Below, in pieces: positions 6,864 to 14,164 of a stretch of DNA of 17,832 nucleotides (its first letter is position 1; each line of letters starts with the position of its first letter). This DNA is from CAYXXZ01 sp964469165 (GTDB lineage Bacteria; Pseudomonadota; Gammaproteobacteria; Pseudomonadales; Porticoccaceae), in the NCBI GenBank assembly GCA_964469165.1, contig CAYXXZ010000064.1, positions 1 to 17,832 on the forward strand. The letters are read 5' to 3'. The position numbers and the translations under genes are program-made. The notes below the pieces were generated by a model, which made no database searches, was not told the DNA's origin, and saw nothing but the letters and a program-made list of their open reading frames with translations.

Positions 6864-6880
6864 CCCGGCAGAGAGCCGGG
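6864..6880 (-). terminator. Possible terminator stem upstream of speA
   Basis: A perfect 6-bp GC stem, CCCGGC-AGAGA-GCCGGG, with a five-base loop, lies between the end of the FabY-like gene and speA. On the minus strand it is followed only by CTTATTC, so the U-tract is weak. It could end the transcript coming from the FabY-like gene before the speA promoter region, or act as a REP-like stem. Low certainty. Confidence 0.4.
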
Positions 6881-6950
6881 TTAAAAGTCCGCCATTGTCC
6901 TTGTTCTGGTCAGCATAGGGAAGAGCTTTGACAGATTTTTGACGGTGGCG

Positions 6951-7000
6951 CTGTAGGGGCAATTGCGCGAACCTGTCGGTTTCATGAATTGCCCCTACAG
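6951..7000. repeat. Inverted repeat (CTGTAGGGGCAATT type)
   Basis: Perfect 14-bp arms, CTGTAGGGGCAATT at 6951-6964 and AATTGCCCCTACAG at 6987-7000, with a 22-base loop that adds a few more pairs (GCGAA against TTCAT, imperfect). It sits in the 237-bp gap between the FabY-like gene and speA, both on the minus strand. The sequence looks like a dispersed intergenic repeat rather than an operator. There is no T-tract next to it. Confidence 0.8.
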
Positions 7001-7017
7001 TATGCGGTAGAGATTAC

Positions 7018-7037
7018 CAAGCTTATAGCTTACAGCT
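7018..7037 (-). repeat. Solo arm of the heptamer palindrome family
   Basis: Read on the minus strand, this is GAGCTGTAAGCTATAAGCTT, matching the left arm of the palindromic heptamer elements (AGCTGTA, AGCTATA units). No 42-bp core or opposite arm is attached. It lies five bases beyond the 3' end of the FabY-like gene. It may be a remnant or a minimal form of the element. Confidence 0.6.
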
Positions 7038-7042
7038 CTCCA

Positions 7043-8881
7043 TCAGCTCATATCCGCGAACGGATTCTCCACCTTCAGGTCGATGGATCGGCCGAAACCG
7101 GGTACCTTGAGCGCCTCGGACGAAATGTCGAGCGCGTCGTCTTCCACCATGCCTTCACCAAAGCGGTAGATGGCGTGCAGCTCGCCCTTGTCGGCGTCGG
7201 CTTCGTAGGCGAGTGCTCGTTCACGCACCTCGTCGCGGCGTTTGCAATAGTCGCTCCAGAGGTGGCTGTGGCGCTTGGCCAGCATCGCCTCGGTGCGCGC
7301 CGCGGAAAGCAGCAGGCCAGTGGCGTTGTTGCCGCCAAAGCCCTTGGCGTTGATGAAGGCGCCGTGCAGCGCGCCCGCGCCCAGGTCGAGATCCGCGAGC
7401 GGGATGTTGAGCCGGTCCTGGTAGACGTCGTCGGCAATGGCCGTGGCGGTCTTGATGCCCGGCACGATACCGCGCCGCATGGTGGCGATGGCGGCGGCGA
7501 TCTGGTCGCCGCTGGCCGTGGCCATGGAGTGGCCGAGATAGGCCTTGATTGCGCACAGGGGCCACTCGTGGATATCGAAGGCCTTGGCGACGCGGTCGAA
7601 GATCAGCGATTCGGTGACGCGGTTCTGCGGTGTGCTGGAACCGTGCGCCATCACCAGGGTGCGACCCAGGTCGTCACCGAGGATGGCGCGGCCCAGGCCA
7701 AGGGCCTTGGCGAAGGTGATGTAGTTGCCGGGACCAGGGCTGGAGATGGACTTCTTGATGCCGTCGGCATCCATGAATACGCCGGCCACGGAGGCGTGGA
7801 TGTCGGCGCCGAGCTCCACGGCGAGACGGTCGTCCATGAGCACGATGTATTGGCTCGATTCGCCCATGACGAAGCCGGCATTGCCGCAGAAGGGGCGGCT
7901 GTAGAGGCGCGGGTCGGGGTTCGGCACGCCATCCAGTTTTGCCATGCCGTCCTCGGTAGCGAGGGCGCTCATGGCCATGAAACCTTCGAGATTCTCGATG
8001 GTGATCGGCGCTTCACTGCCACCGACCACGGCCACCCGGCGGCGTCCCTGCTGAATGTCGCGCACCGCGGCCTGGAGGTTGTAGAGAAAGGTGGCGCAGG
8101 CGCCGGCAATCGCCTCGGTGTGGCCGACATTGCCGAGTACATAGGCGTTGATGAAATCCGCGGGCATGCTGGACAGCGCCAGCGGCACCTGCTTGGAGGT
8201 GGGCCGCCCGCCCAGCCAGCGCGACTTGAGCACGCCGCCCCAGCCTTCATCCTGGAGTTGGCCGAGGCAGCTGGCGGCATACATGCCGATTTCATCGGGG
8301 GCAACCCTGGCGCACACCCGCTGCCAGTCGATGCCAAGGGCGTTGAGGGCGTCGGATGCCCCGAGCACCGCCATCTGGACGCCGCGCGGGTGGGCGCGCG
8401 ACGCGTAGTGCGTGCCGGGGTCGAAGCCGGTAGGCAACTGGCCCGCGGCCTTCACCGGAAAGGGTTTGCGGTCGGGCAGAAACCAGGTATGTTCGCCGCG
8501 CACGCTGACTTCCATCATGCCATCGCCGAGCTCCCGGACCTGCCAGCTGTCGGGCATGTCCTGGGGCAGTTGGCGCTTGCGTACCTGAAAGACCAGGTCG
8601 CTGCCGTTGCTGGCGGTTTCCAGCCTGGCGTTCCAGGGGGCGTTGTCGGGGTCGAAGACGCTGTCTTCGATGCGGCGGATGAGGGTGCCGTCGCGCACCG
8701 CCTGCTCGGCGCTCGCGACATCGCCTTCGATACCCATGAGTGCGGAGAGGCCGACGATCGTCTTGCGGCGCTCTTCCTGGCCGAGACTGTCGAGAATCAT
8801 GCGCCGGTAGGACTGGTCGAACGAACTCCTGCCGGCGGCATTGTATCCGCCGTAACTGACTACCACGGGTAAGGCTGTCAT
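7043..8881 (-). CDS. fabY: FabY-like beta-ketoacyl-ACP synthase
   Basis: A 612-residue thiolase-fold condensing enzyme, much longer than FabB/FabF (about 410) and close to the Pseudomonas aeruginosa FabY class (about 630), which condenses acetyl-CoA with malonyl-ACP to start fatty acid synthesis. The Cys-His-His active site is visible: GACATF with Cys262, MAHGSSTPQNR with His413, and IKAYLGHSMATASG with Lys446 and His451. GFGGNN at 514-519 is the usual C-terminal glycine loop. The extra N-terminal 150 or so residues distinguish this class. The start at 8881 is chosen because AAGG lies seven bases upstream and the protein opens with MTALPVVVSYGGYNAAGRSS; an ORF extension to 9088 would run into the regulator gene and lacks family similarity. 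It is divergent from an AraC regulator. I infer the FabY assignment from size and motifs; another long ketoacyl synthase is possible. Confidence 0.82.
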   Translation of the reverse strand: MTALPVVVSYGGYNAAGRSSFDQSYRRMILDSLGQEERRKTIVGLSALMGIEGDVASAEQAVRDGTLIRRIEDSVFDPDNAPWNARLETASNGSDLVFQVRKRQLPQDMPDSWQVRELGDGMMEVSVRGEHTWFLPDRKPFPVKAAGQLPTGFDPGTHYASRAHPRGVQMAVLGASDALNALGIDWQRVCARVAPDEIGMYAASCLGQLQDEGWGGVLKSRWLGGRPTSKQVPLALSSMPADFINAYVLGNVGHTEAIAGACATFLYNLQAAVRDIQQGRRRVAVVGGSEAPITIENLEGFMAMSALATEDGMAKLDGVPNPDPRLYSRPFCGNAGFVMGESSQYIVLMDDRLAVELGADIHASVAGVFMDADGIKKSISSPGPGNYITFAKALGLGRAILGDDLGRTLVMAHGSSTPQNRVTESLIFDRVAKAFDIHEWPLCAIKAYLGHSMATASGDQIAAAIATMRRGIVPGIKTATAIADDVYQDRLNIPLADLDLGAGALHGAFINAKGFGGNNATGLLLSAARTEAMLAKRHSHLWSDYCKRRDEVRERALAYEADADKGELHAIYRFGEGMVEDDALDISSEALKVPGFGRSIDLKVENPFADMS

Positions 8882-8908
8882 AAGTCTACCTTGACTGTAC
8901 GGTTGCTG

Positions 8909-8922
8909 ACTTCTCAAGAAGT
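8909..8922. promoter_or_regulatory. Short palindrome in the fabY-like leader, possible operator
   Basis: ACTTCT-CA-AGAAGT is a perfect dyad with 6-bp arms, 28 bases upstream of the FabY-like start codon. It does not match the PsrA or DesT sites I know. It could be an operator or an mRNA hairpin. The only support is symmetry and position in the 130-bp divergent region shared with the AraC gene. Confidence 0.3.
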
Positions 8923-8946
8923 TTATGGGTGAGCTGAAATTCTTTG

Positions 8947-8976
8947 TTGGCAATTTTGGCCACTTATTTGAATAAT
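8947..8976 (+). promoter_or_regulatory. Candidate sigma70 promoter for the AraC-type regulator
   Basis: TTGGCA at 8947-8952 and AATAAT at 8971-8976 are separated by 18 bases. The -10 matches five of six consensus bases and the -35 four of six. The predicted start near 8983 would give a leader of about 29 bases before the ATG at 9012. The local sequence is AT-rich compared with its surroundings. I found no equally good promoter for the divergent FabY-like gene. Confidence 0.45.
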
Positions 8977-9011
8977 TGCGCCATAGGTTGTGCAATGGTT
9001 GATCACTTATC

Positions 9012-10022
9012 ATGAAAACGGAATCGCGCAAGCCGCCACGCACCGTGGGCATCGTGCTCTGCGACAACGTGCTGGCCACCAGCGCCACCCTGCCCTACGA
9101 GATGCTGCAGACGGCGCTGGCGTCGGCGCGCGGGCTGCGGGAGAGCGTCGGCGAGCTGGAAATCCTCACCCTGAGCTCCGACGGCAAGCCGGTCCACTCC
9201 GCCTCGGGGTTCGATCTCACGCCAAGCGCTGCGCTCGGCGACTGCCCGCAGCTCGATCTGGTGCATTTCCCCGGGCAGTGGCGCAATCCGCGCCGCGCCA
9301 TCCTTGCCAATCCGGATATCGCTCCCTGGCTGCAGGACCAGCACCGCTACGGCGCGCTCGTCACCGCCGTCGGTACCGGCGTCTGCTTCCCCGCCGCTGC
9401 CGGCCTGCTCGACGACAAGCCAGCCACCACCCACTGGCACTACTTCGACCAGTTCCAGAAGGATTACCCGCGGGTCAACCTCAAACGCCAGTATTTCATT
9501 ACCCAGGCGGGCAACATCTATTGCGCGGCGAGCGTCAACACGCTTGCCGAACTGATGGTACACATCATCTACCTGTGGTTCGGGCGCCCCGTGGCCAACA
9601 ATGTGGAGCGCAATTTCTTCCATGAAATTCGCGGTACCTTCGAGCCGAGCCGCTATTTCGCCGAGCATGTGGAGCACCATTCCGACGAGGGCATTCTCCA
9701 GGTGCAGATCTGGCTCGACGACAACTTCGCCCGCAAGGTGTCCTTTCCCATGCTGGCGGCCCAGTTCGACATGAGCACACGCACCTTCAACCGCCGCTTC
9801 CGCCAGGCCATGGGCACCACGCCGCGTGAATACCTGCAGGCGCTGCGCCTCAACCACGCGCGCGATCTGCTCCAGAAGACGAATCTCAGTATTCTCGAAA
9901 TTGCCGGCTTCAGCGGCTACCAGGATATTTCCCACTTCACGCGCCAGTTCCAGCACCACTTCCAGATCACGCCGGGCCAGTACCGGGAAACGGTGCGGGC
10001 GAAGCTGTTTTCGGTGAAGTGA
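9012..10022 (+). CDS. AraC-family regulator with GATase1/DJ-1/PfpI-like N-terminal domain
   Basis: A 336-residue transcription factor of the GlxA/ArgR(AraC) type. Residues 10-200 form a DJ-1/PfpI-like sensor domain: TVGIVLCDNV strand, LDLVHFPGQW, and the elbow AVGTGVCFPAAAGLLDDKPATTHW (here 119-142), whose Cys125 and His141 lie at the usual positions. Members are usually regarded as ligand sensors rather than enzymes. Residues 230-325 hold two helix-turn-helix motifs of the AraC DNA-binding domain: PMLAAQFDMSTRTFNRRF, then ILEIAGFSGYQDISHFTRQF and ITPGQYR. No strong ribosome site precedes the ATG. It is divergent from the FabY-like synthase with 130 bases between starts, so control of that gene is likely by position, but the inducer is unknown. 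A T6 run follows the stop (10023-10028). Confidence 0.92.
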   Translation: MKTESRKPPRTVGIVLCDNVLATSATLPYEMLQTALASARGLRESVGELEILTLSSDGKPVHSASGFDLTPSAALGDCPQLDLVHFPGQWRNPRRAILANPDIAPWLQDQHRYGALVTAVGTGVCFPAAAGLLDDKPATTHWHYFDQFQKDYPRVNLKRQYFITQAGNIYCAASVNTLAELMVHIIYLWFGRPVANNVERNFFHEIRGTFEPSRYFAEHVEHHSDEGILQVQIWLDDNFARKVSFPMLAAQFDMSTRTFNRRFRQAMGTTPREYLQALRLNHARDLLQKTNLSILEIAGFSGYQDISHFTRQFQHHFQITPGQYRETVRAKLFSVK

Positions 10023-10030
10023 TTTTTTGG

Positions 10031-10143
10031 GTCTGACGCTGGACGTCTGACGTCTGACGTCGGACGCTTTGTCCGGTGGTTTCGGCTATATCGGTGATGA
10101 AGACGCCTTTTTAGCGTCAGACGTCAGACGTCAGACGTCCGAC
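10031..10143. repeat. Inverted heptamer arrays (GTCTGAC)n ... (GTCAGAC)n
   Basis: Left array 10031-10065: five contiguous heptamers GTCTGAC, GCTGGAC, GTCTGAC, GTCTGAC, GTCGGAC. Right array 10116-10143: GTCAGAC three times, then GTCCGAC. GTCAGAC is the reverse complement of GTCTGAC, so the arrays form a stem of roughly 28 bp around a 50-base loop. The loop includes GACGC-CTTTTTA-GCGTC, which can form its own hairpin at its right end. The element fills the 128-bp convergent gap between the AraC gene and pdxH and stops eight bases before the pdxH stop codon. Confidence 0.9.
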
Positions 10144-10150
10144 CAGAAGT

Positions 10151-10789
10151 TCAAGGCGCCAACCGCGAAACCTCCCAGCTGCCGTCGTTCTGCCGCAAAT
10201 ACTGAAAGCGATCGTGGAGGCGTTGTTCGCCGCCCTGCCAGAATTCGAATTCTTCTGGGACGACTCGGTAGCCACCCCAGAAGTCGGGCAGTGGCACCTC
10301 GCCCTGGCGGAATTTCTCGCGCACCTTCTGGAACTGGGCCTCGAGAATCTGCCGCGAACCGAGCTTCGAGCTCTGCCGCGATGCCCAGGCCGCGAGCTGG
10401 CTGTCGCGGGGGCGCGAGGTAAAATACTTGAATACTTCCGCGGTGGATAGCCGCTGTGCGACACCGGCGGCGATCACCTGGCGTTCCATGGGTAGCCAGG
10501 GAAAGTGCAGGCTGACATTGGGATTGGCGGCGATGTCGCGGGCCTTGCGGCTGCCGAGATTGGTGTAGAAGACGAAGCCGCGCTCGTCGAAATGCTTGAG
10601 CAGGACGATGCGCTGCCAGGGCCTGCCGGAACTGTCCACGGTGGCTACGCACATGGCGGTGGGATCGCACATGTCCGAGGCCAGCGCCTGGGACAGCCAC
10701 AGGGAAAACTGTTTGAAGGGGGAGTCGTCGAGGGACTCGCGGGTCAGTTTGCCAAAACGATATTCGCGGCGCTCGTCTTCAAGGCTCAT
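10151..10789 (-). CDS. pdxH: Pyridoxamine/pyridoxine 5'-phosphate oxidase
   Basis: A 212-residue FMN flavoprotein that oxidises pyridoxamine or pyridoxine 5'-phosphate to pyridoxal 5'-phosphate with oxygen. It starts MSLEDERREYRFGKLTRESL, the typical PdxH N-terminus, so 10789 is chosen over an upstream ATG at 10855; the ribosome site is only a weak GAGA. The FMN-binding region RIVLLKHFDERGFVFYTN (60-77) and SRKARDIAANP are followed by SRPRDSQLAAWASRQS (125-140). The C-terminal domain ends WGGYRVVPEEFEFWQG...RLHDR...W.VSRLAP (171-212), carrying substrate-binding Arg and His. Length matches E. coli PdxH (218). The product is the cofactor needed by SpeA in the same window, but nothing suggests shared control. 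It is divergent from the TonB receptor operon. Confidence 0.95.
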   Translation of the reverse strand: MSLEDERREYRFGKLTRESLDDSPFKQFSLWLSQALASDMCDPTAMCVATVDSSGRPWQRIVLLKHFDERGFVFYTNLGSRKARDIAANPNVSLHFPWLPMERQVIAAGVAQRLSTAEVFKYFTSRPRDSQLAAWASRQSSKLGSRQILEAQFQKVREKFRQGEVPLPDFWGGYRVVPEEFEFWQGGEQRLHDRFQYLRQNDGSWEVSRLAP

Positions 10790-11105
10790 GGTTGCTTGTC
10801 TCGGAAAAATCAGGGGGCTGCGGTTAGTTGACGTTTCGCTTCCAGGGGAGAGCATAGCTATGAGCTCTACGCGTTAAGCCGGACTCTTCTCGTTCAAAGG
10901 CTTTGCGACTATCTTTCGCGTTCCCAACAGAGCATGGAACCAGGGCACCAAGCCGTGCCCCATCCAACTCAATCCAACTCAAAGCTTAGAGCTTACAGTC
11001 GTTTCGCCACCAGCGCGGCAAAACGTCAACAGGCTCCAGGAACGTGCCATTCTGCTTGAGGACATCATACAATGGCGCACAATGCCGGCTGTACGGAAGC
11101 ACCCC
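10790..11105. other. Divergent intergenic region between pdxH and the TonB-receptor operon
   Basis: A 316-bp region without a convincing gene. It should hold promoters for pdxH and for the receptor operon. A TACAAT hexamer at 11068-11073 could be a -10 for the receptor, but I find no good -35 at the right distance. A perfect 10-bp tandem repeat (ATCCAACTCA twice) lies at 10962-10981. A solo arm of the heptamer palindrome family follows at 10980-10998. I see no clear sigma54 or extracytoplasmic sigma-factor site. Confidence 0.5.
10980..10998 (-). repeat. Solo arm of the heptamer palindrome family
   Basis: On the minus strand this reads CTGTAAGCTCTAAGCTTTG, matching the inner part of the left arm (CTGTAAGCTCTAAG) seen at 16839-16852. 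No core follows. Unlike the full elements, it sits in a divergent region, so it is probably a remnant. Confidence 0.55.
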
Positions 11106-13235
11106 ATGATAAAACGCAGTGACCGCGGGAATTCTAAACTGTTTGGCGGCCTTTTGCTGGCGGTGCCGGCCCTGGCCCTCGGCAATGAGGGCATCACCGA
11201 GCGGGATCTGTTTGCCGATATTCCGGTGGTCAGCGCGGTTTCCCGTTTCGAACAGCGCATCGAACAGGCGCCTGCCAGTGTCACCATCATCAGCAGTGAT
11301 CTGATCACCCGGTCGGGTGCGCAGACCTGGGTGGATGTTTTTCGCCTGGTGCCCGGTTTTCAGGCCTACCATGTGGGCAACAATCGCTACGGCATCAGCT
11401 ATCACGGTATCGGCCGGGAGTTTCCCAACCAGGTCGAGGTCATGGTGGATGGCCGTTCGGTGTACGAAACGGTATTTTCCTCGGTGAACTGGAACATGCT
11501 GGGCATCGGCCTGGCGGATGTCGACCACATCGAGGTCGTGCGCGGTTCCAATGCTGCCGCACAAGGCTCCAATGCCTTCATGGGCTCGATCAACATCGTC
11601 ACCCGCAAGCCAGTGCAGAGCAGGGGGCTGAGGCTGGAAACCACCGTTGGCGATCTCCATACCCGCAACGGGCGCTTGAGCTACAGCGACCATGTGGCGG
11701 ATCTGGCTTACCGCGTGGCGCTGGGCTACGAGAACAACTCGGGCTTTCCGGCCGTGCCCGACGGCTCGGTGGACGACGGTCACGAGCTCGGCTCGGGCCA
11801 TGTCGCCGCCACTTACACGCCGACGCTGGTGGACACGCTGGACGTGTCCCTCGGCTACACCCGCCTGCGCATGGGCTGGGGCGATTCCGATCATCCCGAC
11901 GATTTTTCCACTGCCAACGGCTACAGCGGTTTCCAGTCCCTGAAGTGGAGCCGCGATGGCCGCGGCGACAATCAGTATCAGTTGCACGCCTACCACAGCC
12001 ATTCCAAGGCGACCAACCAGGCTTACCTCGGGCCGGTGTACAGTTTTCTCGGCATCGATGCCGGCACGGCGCAATTCCTCACTGCCGTTCGGCCACCGCC
12101 GCCGCATATCGTCGCGCTGTTTTCCGGCCTCTCGGGCCTCGATCACGCCTCTTCCCGCACAGTGCTCGATGAACTCGACAGCGATATCATCGGCGGTTTC
12201 GGGCGCCTGGAGTCGGAGCGCTACGATCTGGAGTTCCAGCACAGCTTCGCACTGGGCGACGATCTGCGCGGCACCTGGGGTGTGGGCGGGCGCCATGAAG
12301 GCCTGATCAGCCATCACCCCCAGTCGTCGGATCTGGACGTGGATGAAACCAGCTTCCGCCTTTTTGGCCACAGCGAGTGGCGGGTGGCCCCCGGCCTGAC
12401 CTGGAACGCGGGCGCCATGGTGGAGGACAGCCATGTGGGTGTCCTGTTCTCGCCGCGCGTTTCAGCCAATCTCGAGCCGCGCCCTGGCCACAGTCTGCGC
12501 ATCGCTCATGGTCGCGGCCTTCGCGCACCTTCATTGATGGAGGCCAATGAGAGAAGCATCGCGCAGGTGGGCGACCTGATCTACGACGTGCTGCGCATTG
12601 CCGACCCGCAACTTCGCGCGGAGCGCCAACGCATGACGGAGCTGGCCTATATGTTCCGGCCACACTCGGCGCTGCATCTGGACGTGCGTCTGTTCCGCGA
12701 ACACATCAGCCGGGTCATCGACGAAGTGCAGGAGCCCAATCCCCCGGAAATCGTCGTGTTCGGCGATCGCAGCTTCAAGCACATCGAAAACTCCGGGCAC
12801 TGGACGTTCACCGGTGGTGAAATGCAGCTTCACTGGCAGGCGACGCCGGCTACCCTGGTGCGCCTGCACTACGCCAATACGGACATGGACTCGCAAACGC
12901 TGATCCGGCGTCTGCCCGATTTGCTGTACCTGGACAAGGATGATCGCATGGCGCGCCACAGCGGCGGAGTGCTGATCAGCCAGGATCTGACCTCCAGGTT
13001 CAGTGTTTCGCTGATGGCCTACCATCAATCCGGCCTGCGCTGGGAAGACGGCAGCGAGATCGACGCCTTTACGCGGGTGGATGCCCAGCTGGCCTATCGC
13101 TTTCAGGTGGGCCGCAGCGCGGCCAGTGTGCGCTTCATCGTTCAGAACCTGGGCGAAACCTACTCCGAGTTCAACGCCAACAATCTGTTCGAGACGCGTT
13201 ACTTTCTCACCGTGAATCTGGAACTGCCGGAATGA
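11106..13235 (+). CDS. TonB-dependent outer-membrane receptor
   Basis: A 709-residue TonB-dependent receptor. The start at 11106 is preferred over 11082 because GGAAG lies six bases upstream and the protein then begins with a normal signal peptide (basic MIKRSDRGNSK, hydrophobic FGGLLLAVPALAL). The plug domain covers about 45-165: APASVTIISSDLI, WVDVFRLVPGFQAY, YGISYHGIGREFPNQVEVMVDGRSVYE, and VDHIEVVRGSNAAAQGSNAFMGSINIVTR. The rest is a beta-barrel with alternating aromatic strands; LRIAHGRGLRAPSLMEANE is the usual barrel motif. The last strand ends VNLELPE, without the usual terminal Phe or Trp. No obvious signalling N-terminal domain (STN) of FecA type is present. It is the first gene of a three-gene operon with a binding protein and a hybrid kinase, overlapping the next gene by four bases. 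The ligand is unknown. Confidence 0.9.
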   Translation: MIKRSDRGNSKLFGGLLLAVPALALGNEGITERDLFADIPVVSAVSRFEQRIEQAPASVTIISSDLITRSGAQTWVDVFRLVPGFQAYHVGNNRYGISYHGIGREFPNQVEVMVDGRSVYETVFSSVNWNMLGIGLADVDHIEVVRGSNAAAQGSNAFMGSINIVTRKPVQSRGLRLETTVGDLHTRNGRLSYSDHVADLAYRVALGYENNSGFPAVPDGSVDDGHELGSGHVAATYTPTLVDTLDVSLGYTRLRMGWGDSDHPDDFSTANGYSGFQSLKWSRDGRGDNQYQLHAYHSHSKATNQAYLGPVYSFLGIDAGTAQFLTAVRPPPPHIVALFSGLSGLDHASSRTVLDELDSDIIGGFGRLESERYDLEFQHSFALGDDLRGTWGVGGRHEGLISHHPQSSDLDVDETSFRLFGHSEWRVAPGLTWNAGAMVEDSHVGVLFSPRVSANLEPRPGHSLRIAHGRGLRAPSLMEANERSIAQVGDLIYDVLRIADPQLRAERQRMTELAYMFRPHSALHLDVRLFREHISRVIDEVQEPNPPEIVVFGDRSFKHIENSGHWTFTGGEMQLHWQATPATLVRLHYANTDMDSQTLIRRLPDLLYLDKDDRMARHSGGVLISQDLTSRFSVSLMAYHQSGLRWEDGSEIDAFTRVDAQLAYRFQVGRSAASVRFIVQNLGETYSEFNANNLFETRYFLTVNLELPE

Positions 13236-14164
13236 CAGCCCTGGGTCGATGCCTGCGCAAATGGGCATCGCTGCTGTGCGGACTCTGTTTGTGCCACGGT
13301 GCACTGGGGGAAGATATAGTCCTCGTGTTGTCCGAGAAGGAGAGCTATTACGAGGAGGTAGCAGAGGGGATCGTTGATTATCTGCGCCGCGCCCAGCCCG
13401 GCGTCGAGGTGCGCACCCAGGTGCTGACGGACGGGGTCGCGGTGGCCGCGGATGACCTCGTGATCACCATCGGCTCGGCGGCGAGCGCCCGGGTGATGGC
13501 GCACCATCCGCAGGTGAAACAGTTGAGTCTGCTGATTACCCGGCAGGCGTGGCGCGGCATGCTGCCCGGCGCTACCACGGCGACCAAGGCCGCTGTGCTC
13601 ATGGACCAGCCCGCCGAGCGCTATCTGCGCCTGGCGCGCCTGCTGGCGCCGCGGGGCAGCCTGTCGGCGGTGTTCGGTCCGGCGGCGCAGGATCTGCGGG
13701 ACAGCTTCCTGCATGCCGCGCACCAGCTCGACGAGACGCTGCGCCATGCCGCCATCGATCGCGACAGCAATCCCATGCACGTGCTCAACCCCCTGTTGGA
13801 GAACAGCGCGGCGTTCATTGCCGTGCCGGATCAGGCGGAGTTCAACCGCAGCATCGCGCGTTGGGTGCTGCGCCTGGGTTTTCGCAAGCGCGTACCGGTG
13901 ATCGGCTTTTCGCGCTCCTACGTCGAGGCGGGCGCGGCGGCGGCGCTCTTCAGTGCGCCACGGGATGTGGAGCATGAAGCCATCGACTGGCTCACGGACT
14001 ATTTCGACGGTGCGAAGGCGGCGCTGTGGGCGGAACACGCGCCGCGCCATTTCACGGTGGCACTCAATCATTCGGTGGCGCGCAGCCTGGGGCTTGAGCT
14101 GCTCGACGAAGAAGAGATTCACAGGCGCATCGCCGCCCCTCTTGCCTGGAGTGAAAGCGAGTGA
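13232..14164 (+). CDS. Periplasmic substrate-binding protein, ABC_sub_bind-like
   Basis: A 310-residue secreted protein. Residues 1-26 look like a Sec signal peptide (WASLLCGLCLCHGALG, cut before EDIV). The mature part resembles the two-lobed ABC transporter substrate-binding family PF04392: EDIVLVLSEKESYYEEVAEGI at the start, DDLVITIGSAASARVM, and VPVIGFSRSYVEAGAAAALFSAPRDVEHEAIDWL near 230-263, the usual hinge and second-lobe pattern. The start ATG overlaps the receptor stop (ATGA), and the stop overlaps the kinase start (GTGA), so it is translationally coupled on both sides. No permease or ATPase gene is adjacent, so I infer a ligand-sensing role, presenting a ligand to the downstream kinase, rather than transport. 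Family assignment is from pattern memory and is moderately sure; ligand unknown. Confidence 0.78.
   Translation: MTALGRCLRKWASLLCGLCLCHGALGEDIVLVLSEKESYYEEVAEGIVDYLRRAQPGVEVRTQVLTDGVAVAADDLVITIGSAASARVMAHHPQVKQLSLLITRQAWRGMLPGATTATKAAVLMDQPAERYLRLARLLAPRGSLSAVFGPAAQDLRDSFLHAAHQLDETLRHAAIDRDSNPMHVLNPLLENSAAFIAVPDQAEFNRSIARWVLRLGFRKRVPVIGFSRSYVEAGAAAALFSAPRDVEHEAIDWLTDYFDGAKAALWAEHAPRHFTVALNHSVARSLGLELLDEEEIHRRIAAPLAWSESE

Noticed and set aside
6989..8872. Long open frame (627 codons) on the plus strand opposite the FabY-like gene
   Set aside because: Antisense shadow of a gene with an intact Cys-His-His active site; no recognisable domain or ribosome site.
10986..12434. Open frame (482 codons) on the minus strand opposite the TonB receptor
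   Set aside because: Antisense to plug-domain motifs, and composition typical of a complement frame in GC-rich DNA.
13232..14164. Part of a complete ABC importer
   Set aside because: The genes on either side encode a receptor and a kinase; no permease or ATPase is present in the operon.
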